The notes under the pieces: model-generated
Databases searched by the model: none
Told to the model about the DNA's origin: nothing
The model's input: only the letters and a program-made list of their open reading frames with translations
Made by a program: the position numbers and the translations under genes
Assembly: GCF_036924645.1 (NCBI RefSeq)
Contig: NZ_JAZHRX010000001.1
Location: 1,054,001-1,118,000 of the forward strand
Direction of reading: 5' to 3'
Length of the DNA stretch: 64,000 nucleotides
Source: Bradyrhizobium sp. AZCC 2176
Lineage (GTDB): Bacteria > Pseudomonadota > Alphaproteobacteria > Rhizobiales > Xanthobacteraceae
Shown here: piece by piece, positions 8,616 through 17,508 of the stretch
Numbering within the stretch: the stretch's first letter is position 1
Layout of the letters: the number at the start of each line of letters is the position of its first letter

Positions 8616-9806
8616 ATGCGTTCGCTCTGGCTTCAAGTGGCGGCGGTTACTGTCATCAACCTCAAGAGCATTGCGCAGCGGCGCTGGCTCTCGCTCTCGA
8701 CGGTGATCGCGATCGCGCTGGTGGTGATCGTCCTCCTCGCATTCCTCGCAATGGCCAACGGCTTCCAGCGCACGATCGCGGGATCCGGCGCCGATGATAT
8801 CGCGATCGTGCTGCGGGCGGGTTCGCAGGCCGAGATCAACAGCACGGTTAGCCGCGATCAGGTGCGGCTGATCGAGGACGGTCCCGGCATCGCCCGCGGC
8901 AGCGACGGCAAACCCCTGATCTCGCCGGAGCTCTATCTGGTCGTCGACGGCATCAAGCGCTCGACCAAGACCAAGGCCAACCTGCCGCTGCGCGGAATCG
9001 GCGAACAAGGCAGTACGCTGCGCAAGGACATCGTCATCACCGCAGGCCGCATGTTCAACCGCGGCAGCAACGAGGTGGTGGTCGGCAAGGCCTTGCTGCG
9101 GGAGTTCGAGGGCTTCGACCTCGGCTCTACCGTGTCGTTCGGCGCCACGCGCTGGACCGTCGTCGGCGTGTTCGAAGCCGGCGGCAGCGTGTTCGAATCC
9201 GAGATCTGGGCCGATCTCAACGTGGTGCAGAGCCTGTTCAACCGCAACAACGTCGTTCAGACCGTGCGCGCGCGCCTCACCGGACCGGCCGCACTGAACG
9301 AACTCAAGAGCTACAGCGACAACGATCCGCGGCTGAAGCTCGATGTCAAATCCGAAGCGGCTTACTTCTCCGAACAGGCCTCGCAGACCTCGGATCTGAT
9401 TCAGAAGCTCGGCTGGCCCTTGGCGATCGCGATGGCGCTGGGCGCGATCGCCGGCGCGCTCAACACGATGTATTCGTCGGTCGCCGCCCGCGCGACGGAG
9501 ATCGCAACGCTGCGCGCCATCGGCTTCGGTGGCTTCCCCGCCTTCGTCGGGACGCTCGCCGAATCGCTGCTGCTCGCCGTCATCGGCGGCATGTTGGGCG
9601 CCGCCGCTACCTATTTGATTTTCGATGGCGTCACGGCGTCGACCCTTGGCGGCAACTTCACCCAAGTGGTGTTCGACTTCAAGCTCAGTCCCTGGCTGAT
9701 CGCCGAGGGTGTGGCGCTTGCGCTGATCGTGGGCCTGATCGGCGGACTGTTTCCCGCCCTGCGGGCCGCGCGACTGCCGATCGTCGAGGGTCTGTACGCG
9801 AACTGA
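8616..9806 (+). CDS. ABC transporter permease, FtsX/MacB family (second)
   Basis: A 396-residue permease starting two bases after the first permease stop. It has the same design: one N-terminal helix (about 27-48, LSTVIAIALVVIVLLAFLAM), a periplasmic domain with strand-rich segments such as RWTVVGVFEAGGSVFESE, then three C-terminal helices. The FtsX loop here reads RATEIATLRAIGFG, weaker than in the first copy, so the two are diverged paralogues rather than a recent duplication. It ends the exporter operon and converges on the reverse-strand Bug receptor gene 5 bases away. Confidence 0.88.
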   Translation: MRSLWLQVAAVTVINLKSIAQRRWLSLSTVIAIALVVIVLLAFLAMANGFQRTIAGSGADDIAIVLRAGSQAEINSTVSRDQVRLIEDGPGIARGSDGKPLISPELYLVVDGIKRSTKTKANLPLRGIGEQGSTLRKDIVITAGRMFNRGSNEVVVGKALLREFEGFDLGSTVSFGATRWTVVGVFEAGGSVFESEIWADLNVVQSLFNRNNVVQTVRARLTGPAALNELKSYSDNDPRLKLDVKSEAAYFSEQASQTSDLIQKLGWPLAIAMALGAIAGALNTMYSSVAARATEIATLRAIGFGGFPAFVGTLAESLLLAVIGGMLGAAATYLIFDGVTASTLGGNFTQVVFDFKLSPWLIAEGVALALIVGLIGGLFPALRAARLPIVEGLYAN

Positions 9807-9811
9807 GCCTG

Positions 9812-10788
9812 TTATTCGCCCTTGAGGCCTGCCGCGCGGATCACCTCACCCCATTTGCGCGTCTCGTCGTCGATGAATTTGCCGAACTCGGCGGCTGTGC
9901 CGCCATTCGCTTCCAATCCCTGGGCCAGCAGCTTTTGCTTCACCTCGGGATCGGCAAGCACGCGAATAACCTCCGCCTGCAGCCGGTCGACGATCGGTTG
10001 CGGCGTGGCGGCCGGCGCCATGAAGCCATACCAACCGGAAGCGATCACGTTGGAAAGCCCTGTTCGCGCAAAGTAGGAGCCTCGGGATAAATCGGGCTGC
10101 GCGCGGCCGACGCCACCCCCAGCACACGCAACTGACCGCTCTGGATGTGCGGCAAGGCGGTGCTGATCGCAGTCAGCGTGGCGTCGAGACGGCTGGCCAG
10201 CAGTTCGGTGTACGCCATGTTGTCGCCGCGGAAGGGAACGATGAGGCCTTTGACGCCGGCGTCCCGAAACAGCAGTTCGGCGGCCAGATGGGGCTGCGAG
10301 CCCGCACCCGGAGAACCAAAGGTCAAGCCGTCCGGTTTTGACTTGCCGTAGGCGATCATCTCCTGAAGGGTCTTGAAGGATGCCTTCGCGTTCACCACCA
10401 GGAACAACGGTGCCATCATCGCCATCGCCACCGGCTGCAGATCCCTGCGGTTGTAGTTCAGTTTCTCGAACAAGGCTTCGGCCGTCGCAAACGGCGCGGC
10501 CGCATAGAGGAAGGTGTATCCGTCCGGCGCTGCGCGCGAGACCAACTCGTTGGCGACGCGCGTGCCCGCCCCCGGCTTGTTCTCGACGATGAACTGCTGG
10601 TTAAGGCTGCGCCCGAACTGCTCGGCCAGGATGCGCAACGAGATGTCGCTTGCCCCGCCCGCCCCATAGGGCGACACCAGCCGCACAACCCGCGACGGCC
10701 ACTCGCCCTCGGCAAACGCAGGAAGATGCGGACCTGCGGCAAGACCGGCGGCGATGGTCCCCACCAGGGTTCGGCGTGTGACTTTCAT
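9812..10788 (-). pseudogene. Bug/TctC-family tricarboxylate-type receptor, frameshifted
   Basis: On the reverse strand a 247-codon frame from ATG at 10788 encodes a signal peptide and most of a Bug-type solute-binding protein (WPSRVVRLVSPYGAGGASD, PGAGTRVANELV) and runs to REQGFPT-stop at 10045. The missing C-terminus, SGWYGFMAPAATPQPIVDRL onward, continues in another frame to the stop at 9812. One extra base at about 10051-10053 would restore E-Q-G-F-P-N-V-I-A-S-G-W-Y and give about 325 residues, the family's normal length. Such receptors bind small carboxylates in the periplasm for TctAB-type carriers, though many are orphans; no carrier genes are nearby. The divergent LysR gene is the likely regulator. 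It is either a true one-base deletion or a sequence error. Confidence 0.82.
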
Positions 10789-10895
10789 GAGTGCCTCCTG
10801 GGAAGAAGAGCCGCCTGGAGTGGCGGCTAGTCCGTCCCGTTTTCATCGGGCCGCGTTTGACGCGATCGCATTGCTGGATCGCCGGGCCTTCGTCT

Positions 10896-10912
10896 TATCG
10901 AGGTCAACGATA
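10896..10912. promoter_or_regulatory. Candidate LysR operator between the Bug and LysR genes
   Basis: TATCG and CGATA flank seven bases (AGGTCAA), a dyad centred in the divergent spacer and fitting the general T-N11-A form of LysR-type sites. A further TATCG half-site follows at about 10924-10928. The position between the divergent starts at 10788 and 10992 is where an autoregulating LysR protein would bind. This rests on pattern only. Confidence 0.35.
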
Positions 10913-10991
10913 GAGACGCGCTTTCTATCGAACAATGTGTATTTTTTGACCGATTGATAAGTTTGACCTATAAATCCAGACTGGAGGCGAC

Positions 10992-11936
10992 ATGGCAATG
11001 GACGTGACACTGCGGCAGTTGCGCGCCTATCTCGCCGTGCTGGAGACCGCAAGCTTCTCGGAAGCTGCCAAGGCCATGCACCTGTCGCAGGCGGCGCTCT
11101 CAGGCCTGATCAAGGAACTCGAGAGCCGCGTCGGCGTCCGCCTGCTGGACCGCACGACGCGAAAAGTTTCGGCGTCCGCGGTTGGCGAAACCTTTGCACC
11201 GATGGCGCGGCGCGTGCTCTCAAACCTGGACGAGGCGCTCGACAACCTGACCAATCTCAAGGAGCTCCGCCGCGGCCTGGTGCGTGTCGCAGCGCCCGAA
11301 ACGTTATCCTGCACGCTGCTGCCGGAGCTCATCGCCGGATACAACGACAGCCATCCGGGCGTCGACGTCCGCTTCGACGACGTGCCGATCCAGGAGGTGC
11401 TGGCCGGCCTGCAGAACGGCTCTACCGACATCGGCTTCGGGCCGGCCGGCGTCGTCCCTGATCAATCGGTCGAGGTGCACATGATTTGCGCCGATCCACT
11501 CTGGGTGGCGTTGCGCAGCGATGACCCGTTGACAAAGGGCAAGTCGGTCAGTTGGAAGGATCTGCGCGAGCGGCCGCTGCTCAACTACATGCCGAACATC
11601 GCAATCAACGTGTTGAGCAACGTACCGTCCCGGCATCACCCCAAGGAGTTGGTGCCGGTGCACCGGGTGAACACCGCGCTGTCGATGCTGCGGGTGAGAC
11701 GAGGCGCCGTGATCTGCCCCTCGATGGCGGAGCCGCTGGTGCGCGGTTTCGGAATGGCGTTCCTGCCGCTGCTGCAGCCGGCCGTCAAATGGAACATCGC
11801 GATGTTCGTGCGGCACAGCGCATCACTCTCGCCCGCCGTGGAGAGCTTTCGTGACTTCACGCTCGGTTTCAGCCCTAACTGGGCGGCACGAGTAATCGAA
11901 CGCCGCCGCACGAACGAACGGCGCAAGCGCATATAG
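10992..11936 (+). CDS. LysR-family transcriptional regulator
   Basis: A 314-residue regulator. The start at 10992 has GGAGG at 10983-10987; a second ATG two codons later is possible. The winged helix-turn-helix occupies residues 4-63 (LRQLRAYLAVLETASFSEAA, then LSQAALSGLIKELESRVG), followed by the substrate-binding domain from about 90. It is divergent from the Bug-type receptor gene, which LysR proteins commonly control in response to a carboxylate ligand. The C-terminus is Arg-rich (ERRRTNERRKR), which is slightly unusual. The ligand is unknown. Confidence 0.88.
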   Translation: MAMDVTLRQLRAYLAVLETASFSEAAKAMHLSQAALSGLIKELESRVGVRLLDRTTRKVSASAVGETFAPMARRVLSNLDEALDNLTNLKELRRGLVRVAAPETLSCTLLPELIAGYNDSHPGVDVRFDDVPIQEVLAGLQNGSTDIGFGPAGVVPDQSVEVHMICADPLWVALRSDDPLTKGKSVSWKDLRERPLLNYMPNIAINVLSNVPSRHHPKELVPVHRVNTALSMLRVRRGAVICPSMAEPLVRGFGMAFLPLLQPAVKWNIAMFVRHSASLSPAVESFRDFTLGFSPNWAARVIERRRTNERRKRI

Positions 11937-12318
11937 CGAGCGAGTGCGTAGCACACTCGGTGTCGTCCCTGCGAACGCAGGGACCCCCGCGTGAGCGCCC
12001 TGCGCGCATCGCGATACCGCGTGATCCATCGAGAAAGCGCGGTCGCAGACGCCCTGCGTTAGCCGACTGCTGTTGTGAATTGCTGAAGCAAAGCCGTCTC
12101 TCCTCCTGCCCATTCCGACGGCCGCGGCGTATGGGCCCCGCGTTCGCAGGGGCGACACGTTGATAGGTTCTCGCATTTTCCCGCGGTGTCTCTGCGGGGC
12201 ATGGACGACGACGGAGAGCGCAGACTGAGGAACATCCAACGATTGCATTTGTCCTGATGACAAACTGAGCACGCGGCAGTAGCCTACCCAAAATTATAAA
12301 ACATACGGGAGGAGTAGC
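11937..12318. repeat. Intergenic region with a palindromic interspersed repeat
   Basis: This 380-base gene-free stretch holds a repeat-like element at about 11958-12165. It opens with a near-perfect palindrome at 11965-11984 (arms GTCCCTGCG and CGCAGGGAC around AA) and closes with an inverted related piece, TTCGCAGGGGCGACA, near 12144. Elements beginning with this GTCC-GCGAACGC-GGAC palindrome are, from general knowledge, dispersed in Bradyrhizobium genomes. Frames that read through it are repeat translation, not genes. The last 80 bases before the monooxygenase gene contain an AT-rich segment (AAATTATAAAACATA) that could be part of its promoter. Confidence 0.55.
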
Positions 12319-14994
12319 ATGCCGGACGCAGCGGTCGCAGCACGTTCTTCTGAAACGACAAACAGCGATACGACGCAACAGGTCGATGTCGCCGTCGTCG
12401 GCGCCGGATTTGCCGGCCTCTATCTCCTGCATCGCCTGCGCAAGGCCGGGTTCTCGGTTGTCGTGATCGAGGAAGCCGGCGATGTCGGCGGCACCTGGTA
12501 CTGGAACCGCTATCCCGGCGCACGCTGCGACATCCAGACCATCGACTACAGCTACACGTTCGATCCGGAGCTTGAGAGCGCGTGGCGATGGTCGGAAAAA
12601 TACGCCACCCAACCTGAAATCCTGCGCTATCTCGGCTTCGTCGCCGACAGATATGAGCTGCGGCGCGACATCCGCTTTTGCACAAAAGTCACGGCGGCGA
12701 ACTGGGATCAGAACGCGGAACGTTGGCGGCTCACGACAGACAATGGCGCCGGTGTTTCCTGCCGCCATTACATCATGGCCACCGGCTGCCTCTCCGCGCC
12801 CAAGCCGCCGGAGATCGATGGCGTCAAGGACTTCAAGGGCGAGATCTATTTCACCGGCCGCTGGCCGCATGAGGAGGTCAAGCTCGCCGGCAAGCGCATC
12901 GCTGTCATCGGCACGGGATCATCGGGCATCCAGTCGATCCCGCTGCTCGCGGAGCAGGCGGCGCATCTCACCGTGTTCCAGCGCACGCCGAATTTCGCCC
13001 TGCCCGCTCATAATGGTCCTGTCCCAACGGAGCGCACGACGCTGCTGGAGGGCGACCGCGCCGGTTACCGCGAGCAGGCGCGCTGGTCGCTCGCGGGCGT
13101 CCCCTATCCGCAACAGATGGCGGTAAGCTGGCAATTGAGCGATGCCGAACGTCGCGAGCGGTTCGAGCAGGCCTGGGCCACCGGCGATCTCGTCTACATC
13201 CTGACCCAGCTCTGGGCCGACCAGGGCGTCGACGTCGACGGCAACACGCTGCTCGCTGACCTGATCCGCGAGAAAATCCGCGACATCGTCAAGGACCCGG
13301 AGACGGCTGAAGCCTTGACCCCGCACGACCATCCGTTCGGCGCCAAGCGGCCCTGCCTCGATACCAACTATTACGCGACCTACAACCGCCCCAACGTCAC
13401 GCTGGTCAATCTGCGGCAGGAGCCGATCACGGAGATCACGGCTTCCGGCATCACGACCGACAAGCGCACGTTCGACGTCGACGTGATCGTGTTCGCTACC
13501 GGCTTCGACGCCATGACCGGCGCCATCAAGGCGGTGCATCCGATCACGGGCCGCGATGGCAAATCGCTGTCCGACGTCTGGGCCAACGGCCCGCAGAGCT
13601 ATCTCGGGCTCACCGTCTCGGGCTTCCCGAATCTGTTCCTGATCACGGGCCCGGGCAGCCCATCGGTGCTGTCGAACATGGCGGTGTCGATCGAGCAGCA
13701 TGTCGACTGGGTGGTCGACCGGCTGGCGGCGATGCGCGAGGCCGGCTTCACGACCATCGACGCAACCGAGACGGCGCAGGCCGGCTGGGCACAGCACATG
13801 GCCGACTGCTCGATGATCACGCTGCATCGGCTGGCCAACACCTGGTACACGGGCGCCAACGTTCCCGGCAAGCCGCAGGGCGTGATGCCCTATACCGGCG
13901 GCGTCGGTCCCTACCGCAGCATCTGCAACGAGGTGGTCGGCCGCGGCATGCTCGGCTTCAAGCTGACCGGCCCGAACGTTGCAGAGCAATGCAACGACGG
14001 CGAGGTGGTTCGCCTGCAGCCGGACGTGCGGCTGGTGCTGGGCATGCTGGCGGAGATGAACCTGCCGCAAATCGAATCACTTGGAGCGCAAGGCGCGCGC
14101 GACTTCCTCACCGAATTCAACAAGGGCCGTCCTGCCGGCCGCCCGGTCGGTGAGGTCGGCGACGGCGTGCTGCACGGCGCCGATGGTCTGTTGTCCTACC
14201 GTCTCTATCGGCCGGCAACGCCGGGGCCGCATCCGATCGTGGTCTATTTCCACGGCGGCGGCTGGGTGCTCGGCGACGAGCAGTCCGACGATCCGTTCTG
14301 CCGCGACATCTGCCGCCGCAGCGGCATGATCGTCGTCAGCGTCGGTTACCGCCATGCGCCCGAGCATCGCTTCCCGGCGGCGGCCGAGGACGGCTATGCG
14401 GCGACGCGCTGGATCGCCGAACATGCGGCCGAGCTCGGCGGCAGACCGGGCCCGGTGCTGGTCGCAGGCTGGAGTGCCGGCGCCAACATCGCCGCTGTCA
14501 CCTGCCAGCTCGCGCGCGATCGCGGCGGCCCGCCAATCGCGGGCCAGTTGCTGGTGTGCCCGGTCACCGATTGCAGGTTCGACCGTCCCTCCTATGCCGA
14601 CAATGCGGTAGGCTATTTCCTGACGCGATCGCTGATGTTCTGGTTCTGGGACATCTATTGTTCGCCCGCCGACCGCACCGATCCGCGCGCCTCGCCGCTG
14701 CGCGGGAATCTGGCAGGCCTGCCCCCGGCGTTCGTCGCCACCTGCGAGTTCGATCCGCTGCGCGACGAGGGCATCGAATATGCCGAGGCGCTGGCTGCCG
14801 CAGGTGTCCCGATCGAGCAGCTTCAGGCGCGTGGCCACATCCACACGTCGCTGATGATGGTGGACGTGGTGATCACCGGCGTCAGCGGCCGTGCGAAGAT
14901 GGCCGAGGCCCTGCGCGGCTTTGCGGGACTGCCGCGGAAGATGGAAGCGACTGAGGATGCCGCGCCGATCGCGGTCAACGCTGCCGCGGGGTAA
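12319..14994 (+). CDS. Baeyer-Villiger-type flavin monooxygenase fused to alpha/beta hydrolase
   Basis: An 891-residue fusion with GGGAGGAG ahead of its ATG. Residues 1-540 are a class B flavoprotein monooxygenase: FAD loop G28-A-G-F-A-G33, then [15 protein letters not shown], the NADPH loop G198-T-G-S-S-G203, and [14 protein letters not shown]. The BVMO fingerprint FxGxxxHxxxWP spans 172-183 but has Phe178 in place of His. Residues 600-880 are a hormone-sensitive-lipase-type hydrolase: oxyanion motif H645-GGGW, nucleophile S719 in GWSAG, acid D812 (FDPLRDE) and His at 840 or 842 (GHIH). A BVMO turns a ketone into an ester or lactone and an esterase cleaves it, so the fusion could run two consecutive catabolic steps. 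The substrate is unknown. Confidence 0.85.
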   Translation: MPDAAVAARSSETTNSDTTQQVDVAVVGAGFAGLYLLHRLRKAGFSVVVIEEAGDVGGTWYWNRYPGARCDIQTIDYSYTFDPELESAWRWSEKYATQPEILRYLGFVADRYELRRDIRFCTKVTAANWDQNAERWRLTTDNGAGVSCRHYIMATGCLSAPKPPEIDGVKDFKGEIYFTGRWPHEEVKLAGKRIAVIGTGSSGIQSIPLLAEQAAHLTVFQRTPNFALPAHNGPVPTERTTLLEGDRAGYREQARWSLAGVPYPQQMAVSWQLSDAERRERFEQAWATGDLVYILTQLWADQGVDVDGNTLLADLIREKIRDIVKDPETAEALTPHDHPFGAKRPCLDTNYYATYNRPNVTLVNLRQEPITEITASGITTDKRTFDVDVIVFATGFDAMTGAIKAVHPITGRDGKSLSDVWANGPQSYLGLTVSGFPNLFLITGPGSPSVLSNMAVSIEQHVDWVVDRLAAMREAGFTTIDATETAQAGWAQHMADCSMITLHRLANTWYTGANVPGKPQGVMPYTGGVGPYRSICNEVVGRGMLGFKLTGPNVAEQCNDGEVVRLQPDVRLVLGMLAEMNLPQIESLGAQGARDFLTEFNKGRPAGRPVGEVGDGVLHGADGLLSYRLYRPATPGPHPIVVYFHGGGWVLGDEQSDDPFCRDICRRSGMIVVSVGYRHAPEHRFPAAAEDGYAATRWIAEHAAELGGRPGPVLVAGWSAGANIAAVTCQLARDRGGPPIAGQLLVCPVTDCRFDRPSYADNAVGYFLTRSLMFWFWDIYCSPADRTDPRASPLRGNLAGLPPAFVATCEFDPLRDEGIEYAEALAAAGVPIEQLQARGHIHTSLMMVDVVITGVSGRAKMAEALRGFAGLPRKMEATEDAAPIAVNAAAG

Positions 14995-15041
14995 GCGCGC
15001 ACGAATGGCCGCGCGACTTCATTTGCGCGCCCTCTGAAGGC

Positions 15042-15433
15042 TCACGGGCGCTTGCGTTGCCTTGACGCTTTGTGCTGCTTTGGCGCCGGCCTCTTCGCTG
15101 CAACCCGGTGTGCCGCCGCCAGTGCGGCGCGCGCCCATGCGATGAACTCGTCGGGCTCGTCGAACAGCCGTTCCGGCACGCGCCAGAATGCGAGGTCTAT
15201 CATCTGGCCCTTCTTCGCGTAATTAGCGGCGGGAACGCCTCGGCTTCCCTGAACGTCTCCCGGTTCTCATCATCCACCCGGAAATACAGCGTGTTTTCCG
15301 TCACCACCCCAAGCATCACCCCGTCGCAGAACACGCCGGTCTTGCCGAACATGCCCCGCATGGTGACACGGCCGAGCGGGGCGAGTTGCTCGCGCAGAAA
15401 TTCGGCATAGGTTTCGCTCGCAACCATTTTCAA
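15042..15433 (-). pseudogene. TfoX/Sxy N-terminal-domain protein, frameshifted
   Basis: The reverse-strand frame from ATG 15433 begins like a TfoX N-terminal domain (ASETYAEFLREQLAPLG, then RGMFGKTGVFCDGVMLGVV and LYFRVDDENR) but leaves the family pattern after EAFPPL and stops at 15200. The expected remainder is intact in the next frame: NYAKKGQMIDLAFWRVPE, then DEPDEFIAWARAAL and a basic tail ending at a TGA at 15042-15044. One extra base at about 15221-15226 restores a 130-residue protein. TfoX-like proteins are small DNA-competence-related factors in gammaproteobacteria; in alphaproteobacteria their role is unclear. It is a frameshift mutation or a sequencing error. Confidence 0.8.
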
Positions 15434-15595
15434 TCCGCGTTTTGCAAGGGACCCGACAGATCGTCTTGCAATAGATTTTCTACGTCAACCACTCAATGAA
15501 TTTCGCTTATTGTCGCGGTGACGCCTGCAATATCCTGGCTCTTCGCCAGATTGATCGAGACTCCCAATAAACGAAACATCGAAAATTCAGATCTC

Positions 15596-15979
15596 ATGAC
15601 CAGTACAGACGACACAAAAGCCATCGAAAGCGTGATCCAGTCCTACCTCGACGGTCTCCACGAGGGCGACGCCAGCAAGATCGCCAGCGCCTTTCATCCG
15701 ACCAGCGCGCTGACCAGCGTCTCCGAGGCGGGCGAACTGACGATCACGCCGCGTGACGTCTGGCTGGACAATGTCCGGAACAGGCCGTCGCCGAAGCAAC
15801 GGGACCTGTCGCGCCATGACCAGGTGCTGTCGATCGACCTCGTCGGTCCGACGATGGCCTACGTCAAGCTCAAATGCGCGATCCCGCCGCGCTTCTTCAC
15901 CGACCAGCTCTCGCTGTTGAAGATCGACGGCCGCTGGCAGATCGCCCAAAAGGTCTTCATGACCGAGTTGCGGGAATAG
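15596..15979 (+). CDS. NTF2-like / putative lumazine-binding small protein
   Basis: A 127-residue protein. I chose ATG 15596 because the fold pattern starts at once (TKAIESVIQSYLDGLHEGDA); an earlier in-frame start at 15518 would add an unusual tail. The helix-rich start, then HPTSALTSV and the closing strands LLKIDGRWQIAQKVFM, follow the cone-shaped NTF2-like fold, most like the putative lumazine-binding subgroup. Members can be small enzymes (isomerases, dehydratases) or ligand carriers, and no catalytic residues are diagnostic here. The ATC-hydrolase-like gene starts 39 bases downstream. Confidence 0.65.
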   Translation: MTSTDDTKAIESVIQSYLDGLHEGDASKIASAFHPTSALTSVSEAGELTITPRDVWLDNVRNRPSPKQRDLSRHDQVLSIDLVGPTMAYVKLKCAIPPRFFTDQLSLLKIDGRWQIAQKVFMTELRE

Positions 15980-16017
15980 TCCGCCAGAGGCGCGTCGCGA
16001 CATGGAAGGAACAGCCG

Positions 16018-16518
16018 ATGAACGTACTCGACGATTATATGGTCGATCCCCGCCTGTCGCTTTTGGACAAGACGCGGATCCAGGCCCAGGTGCTGGTGCC
16101 GGTGCTGCGGGCGTTGCGCGCGGAACTGGGTAAGGAAAAGGCCGACGCGATCGTCAAGCAAGCCTTGCGCGATTGGTCGAAGCAATTGTTCGCCGCCATA
16201 GGCGACCGCGTCGAGGGCAGCGCGCGGCGCAAATGGGCAGCCATGCAGACCGCGCTGATCGAAATCACCGAACGCGAGGTGACGGTGGAGATGCACCGGC
16301 ACGACAAGGAAGCGCTGGAATTCGACGTCACGCACTGCCGTTTCGCAGAATTCTTTCGCGCGCTCGGCGAGCCCGAGCTCGGCGCGCTATTGGTCTGCGC
16401 CACCGATTTCGATATCGTCGCGGCCGGCGGCAGCGAGGTAGGCCTCACGCGGGACCAGACCCTGATGCAGGGCGCGCCGAGCTGCACGTTCCGCTACAGA
16501 TTTGCGCCGCGATCATGA
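16018..16518 (+). CDS. L-2-amino-thiazoline-4-carboxylate hydrolase-like protein
   Basis: A 166-residue protein with GGAAGGA shortly before ATG 16018. The stretch VTHCRFAEFFRALGEPELG, then a Cys-containing CATDFD and the ending TLMQGAPSCTFRYRF, is the conserved core of the ATC-hydrolase family, whose founding member opens a thiazoline ring in bacterial L-cysteine production from ATC. Most homologues are uncharacterised, so only the family assignment is firm. It sits between the NTF2-like gene and a PhyH-type dioxygenase gene 105 bases downstream; whether these form a transcription unit is uncertain. Confidence 0.7.
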   Translation: MNVLDDYMVDPRLSLLDKTRIQAQVLVPVLRALRAELGKEKADAIVKQALRDWSKQLFAAIGDRVEGSARRKWAAMQTALIEITEREVTVEMHRHDKEALEFDVTHCRFAEFFRALGEPELGALLVCATDFDIVAAGGSEVGLTRDQTLMQGAPSCTFRYRFAPRS

Positions 16519-16623
16519 ATGCCGGTGCGCTCTGCGCCGCAGAAATCCCGTGAAAAACGTCTGCGGTTGCGTATGATACCCCCAAGAAGCCCGGCTTGAC
16601 CGGCCTCGCAAGGGAGAGCGCCG

Positions 16624-17475
16624 ATGGCAACGGCAGCGGAGCAAGCGTTACCCTGGCTCAACGGGCGATCATTCGCCTCCTTGAGGGAAGAGTTCGACCG
16701 CAGCGGTTACCTGATCTTCGAACGCGTTCTGGCGCCCGATCGCGTCGCTGCAATTCGCGCGGCGCTGGCGCCGCATCTGGCGCGCGATCTGCTCGGCCGC
16801 AACGATTTTGAAGGCACCAAAACCAACCGGGTGTATGCGCTGCTGGCGAAATCTCCTGTTTTCGCGGAGCTCGCGATTCATCCGCTCGCCATGGCCTTTG
16901 TCGAAGCCGAACTCGGCGAGAGCTGCCTGCTGTCGGCCATGCTCGCGATCAACCTGCATCCCGGCGAGACGGTGCAGCCGTGGCACTTCGACGACAGCGG
17001 CGCCAGGATCCCGCGGCCCCGTCCTGCCCTTGGCATCAGCACGTTCTGGGCGATCGACGACACGACCGAGCAAAACGGCGCTACCGAAATCATTCCGGGA
17101 AGCCACCTGTGGGACGGGCAGTATATCGAGGGCGCGGTGCAGCCCGCGCACTTCACCAACGAAGCCGGTCACGAAGAGGGCGACAGGCCGGATGCCGTCA
17201 AGCTGATCATGCCGTCGGGATCGCTGGCCATCACCAAGGGAACGCTGTGGCACCGCGGCGGCGCCAACCGGTCAGACCGGCCGCGCCTGATCGTCACGCC
17301 GCAATATTGCGTCGGCTGGGTGCGGCAACTCGAGAACATGGCGCTCGCTGTCCCCGCCGGCCTCGCGAGCCAATTGCCGGAGCGCGCACGCGAGCTGATC
17401 GGCTATTCGATCCATCCGCCGTTCATGGGATATGTCGACGGCGTTCATCCCAGGCGCCTGCTGCGGACGCAGTGA
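16624..17475 (+). CDS. Phytanoyl-CoA dioxygenase (PhyH)-family oxygenase
   Basis: A 283-residue Fe(II)/2-oxoglutarate-dependent oxygenase, with AGGGAGAG before the ATG. The iron-binding triad is H121-x-D123 (PWHFDDSG) and H210 (TLWHRGGAN). The nearby Arg residues of NRSDRPRL would bind 2-oxoglutarate. ATEIIPGSHLWDGQ between them is typical of the jelly-roll core. PhyH enzymes hydroxylate lipids, quaternary amines or secondary metabolites. The neighbouring Baeyer-Villiger-type enzymes on both sides suggest joint work on an alicyclic or terpenoid substrate, which is an inference from position. Confidence 0.82.
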   Translation: MATAAEQALPWLNGRSFASLREEFDRSGYLIFERVLAPDRVAAIRAALAPHLARDLLGRNDFEGTKTNRVYALLAKSPVFAELAIHPLAMAFVEAELGESCLLSAMLAINLHPGETVQPWHFDDSGARIPRPRPALGISTFWAIDDTTEQNGATEIIPGSHLWDGQYIEGAVQPAHFTNEAGHEEGDRPDAVKLIMPSGSLAITKGTLWHRGGANRSDRPRLIVTPQYCVGWVRQLENMALAVPAGLASQLPERARELIGYSIHPPFMGYVDGVHPRRLLRTQ

Positions 17476-17508
17476 CGGATGCAACGCGTCGCCACCTCAC
17501 CGCACGCC

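Noticed and set aside
8088..9665. 525-codon reverse-strand open frame opposite the permease genes
   Set aside because: GC-rich third positions of the real genes keep the opposite frame open; composition is Arg/Ala/Asp/Gly-rich without motifs.
11823..12272. Reverse-strand frame through the palindromic element (VPAFAGTTPS-like text)
   Set aside because: It is a translation of the interspersed repeat, not a gene.
12919..14070. Long reverse-strand frame opposite the fused monooxygenase
   Set aside because: Shadow frame; the forward gene shows clear motifs throughout.
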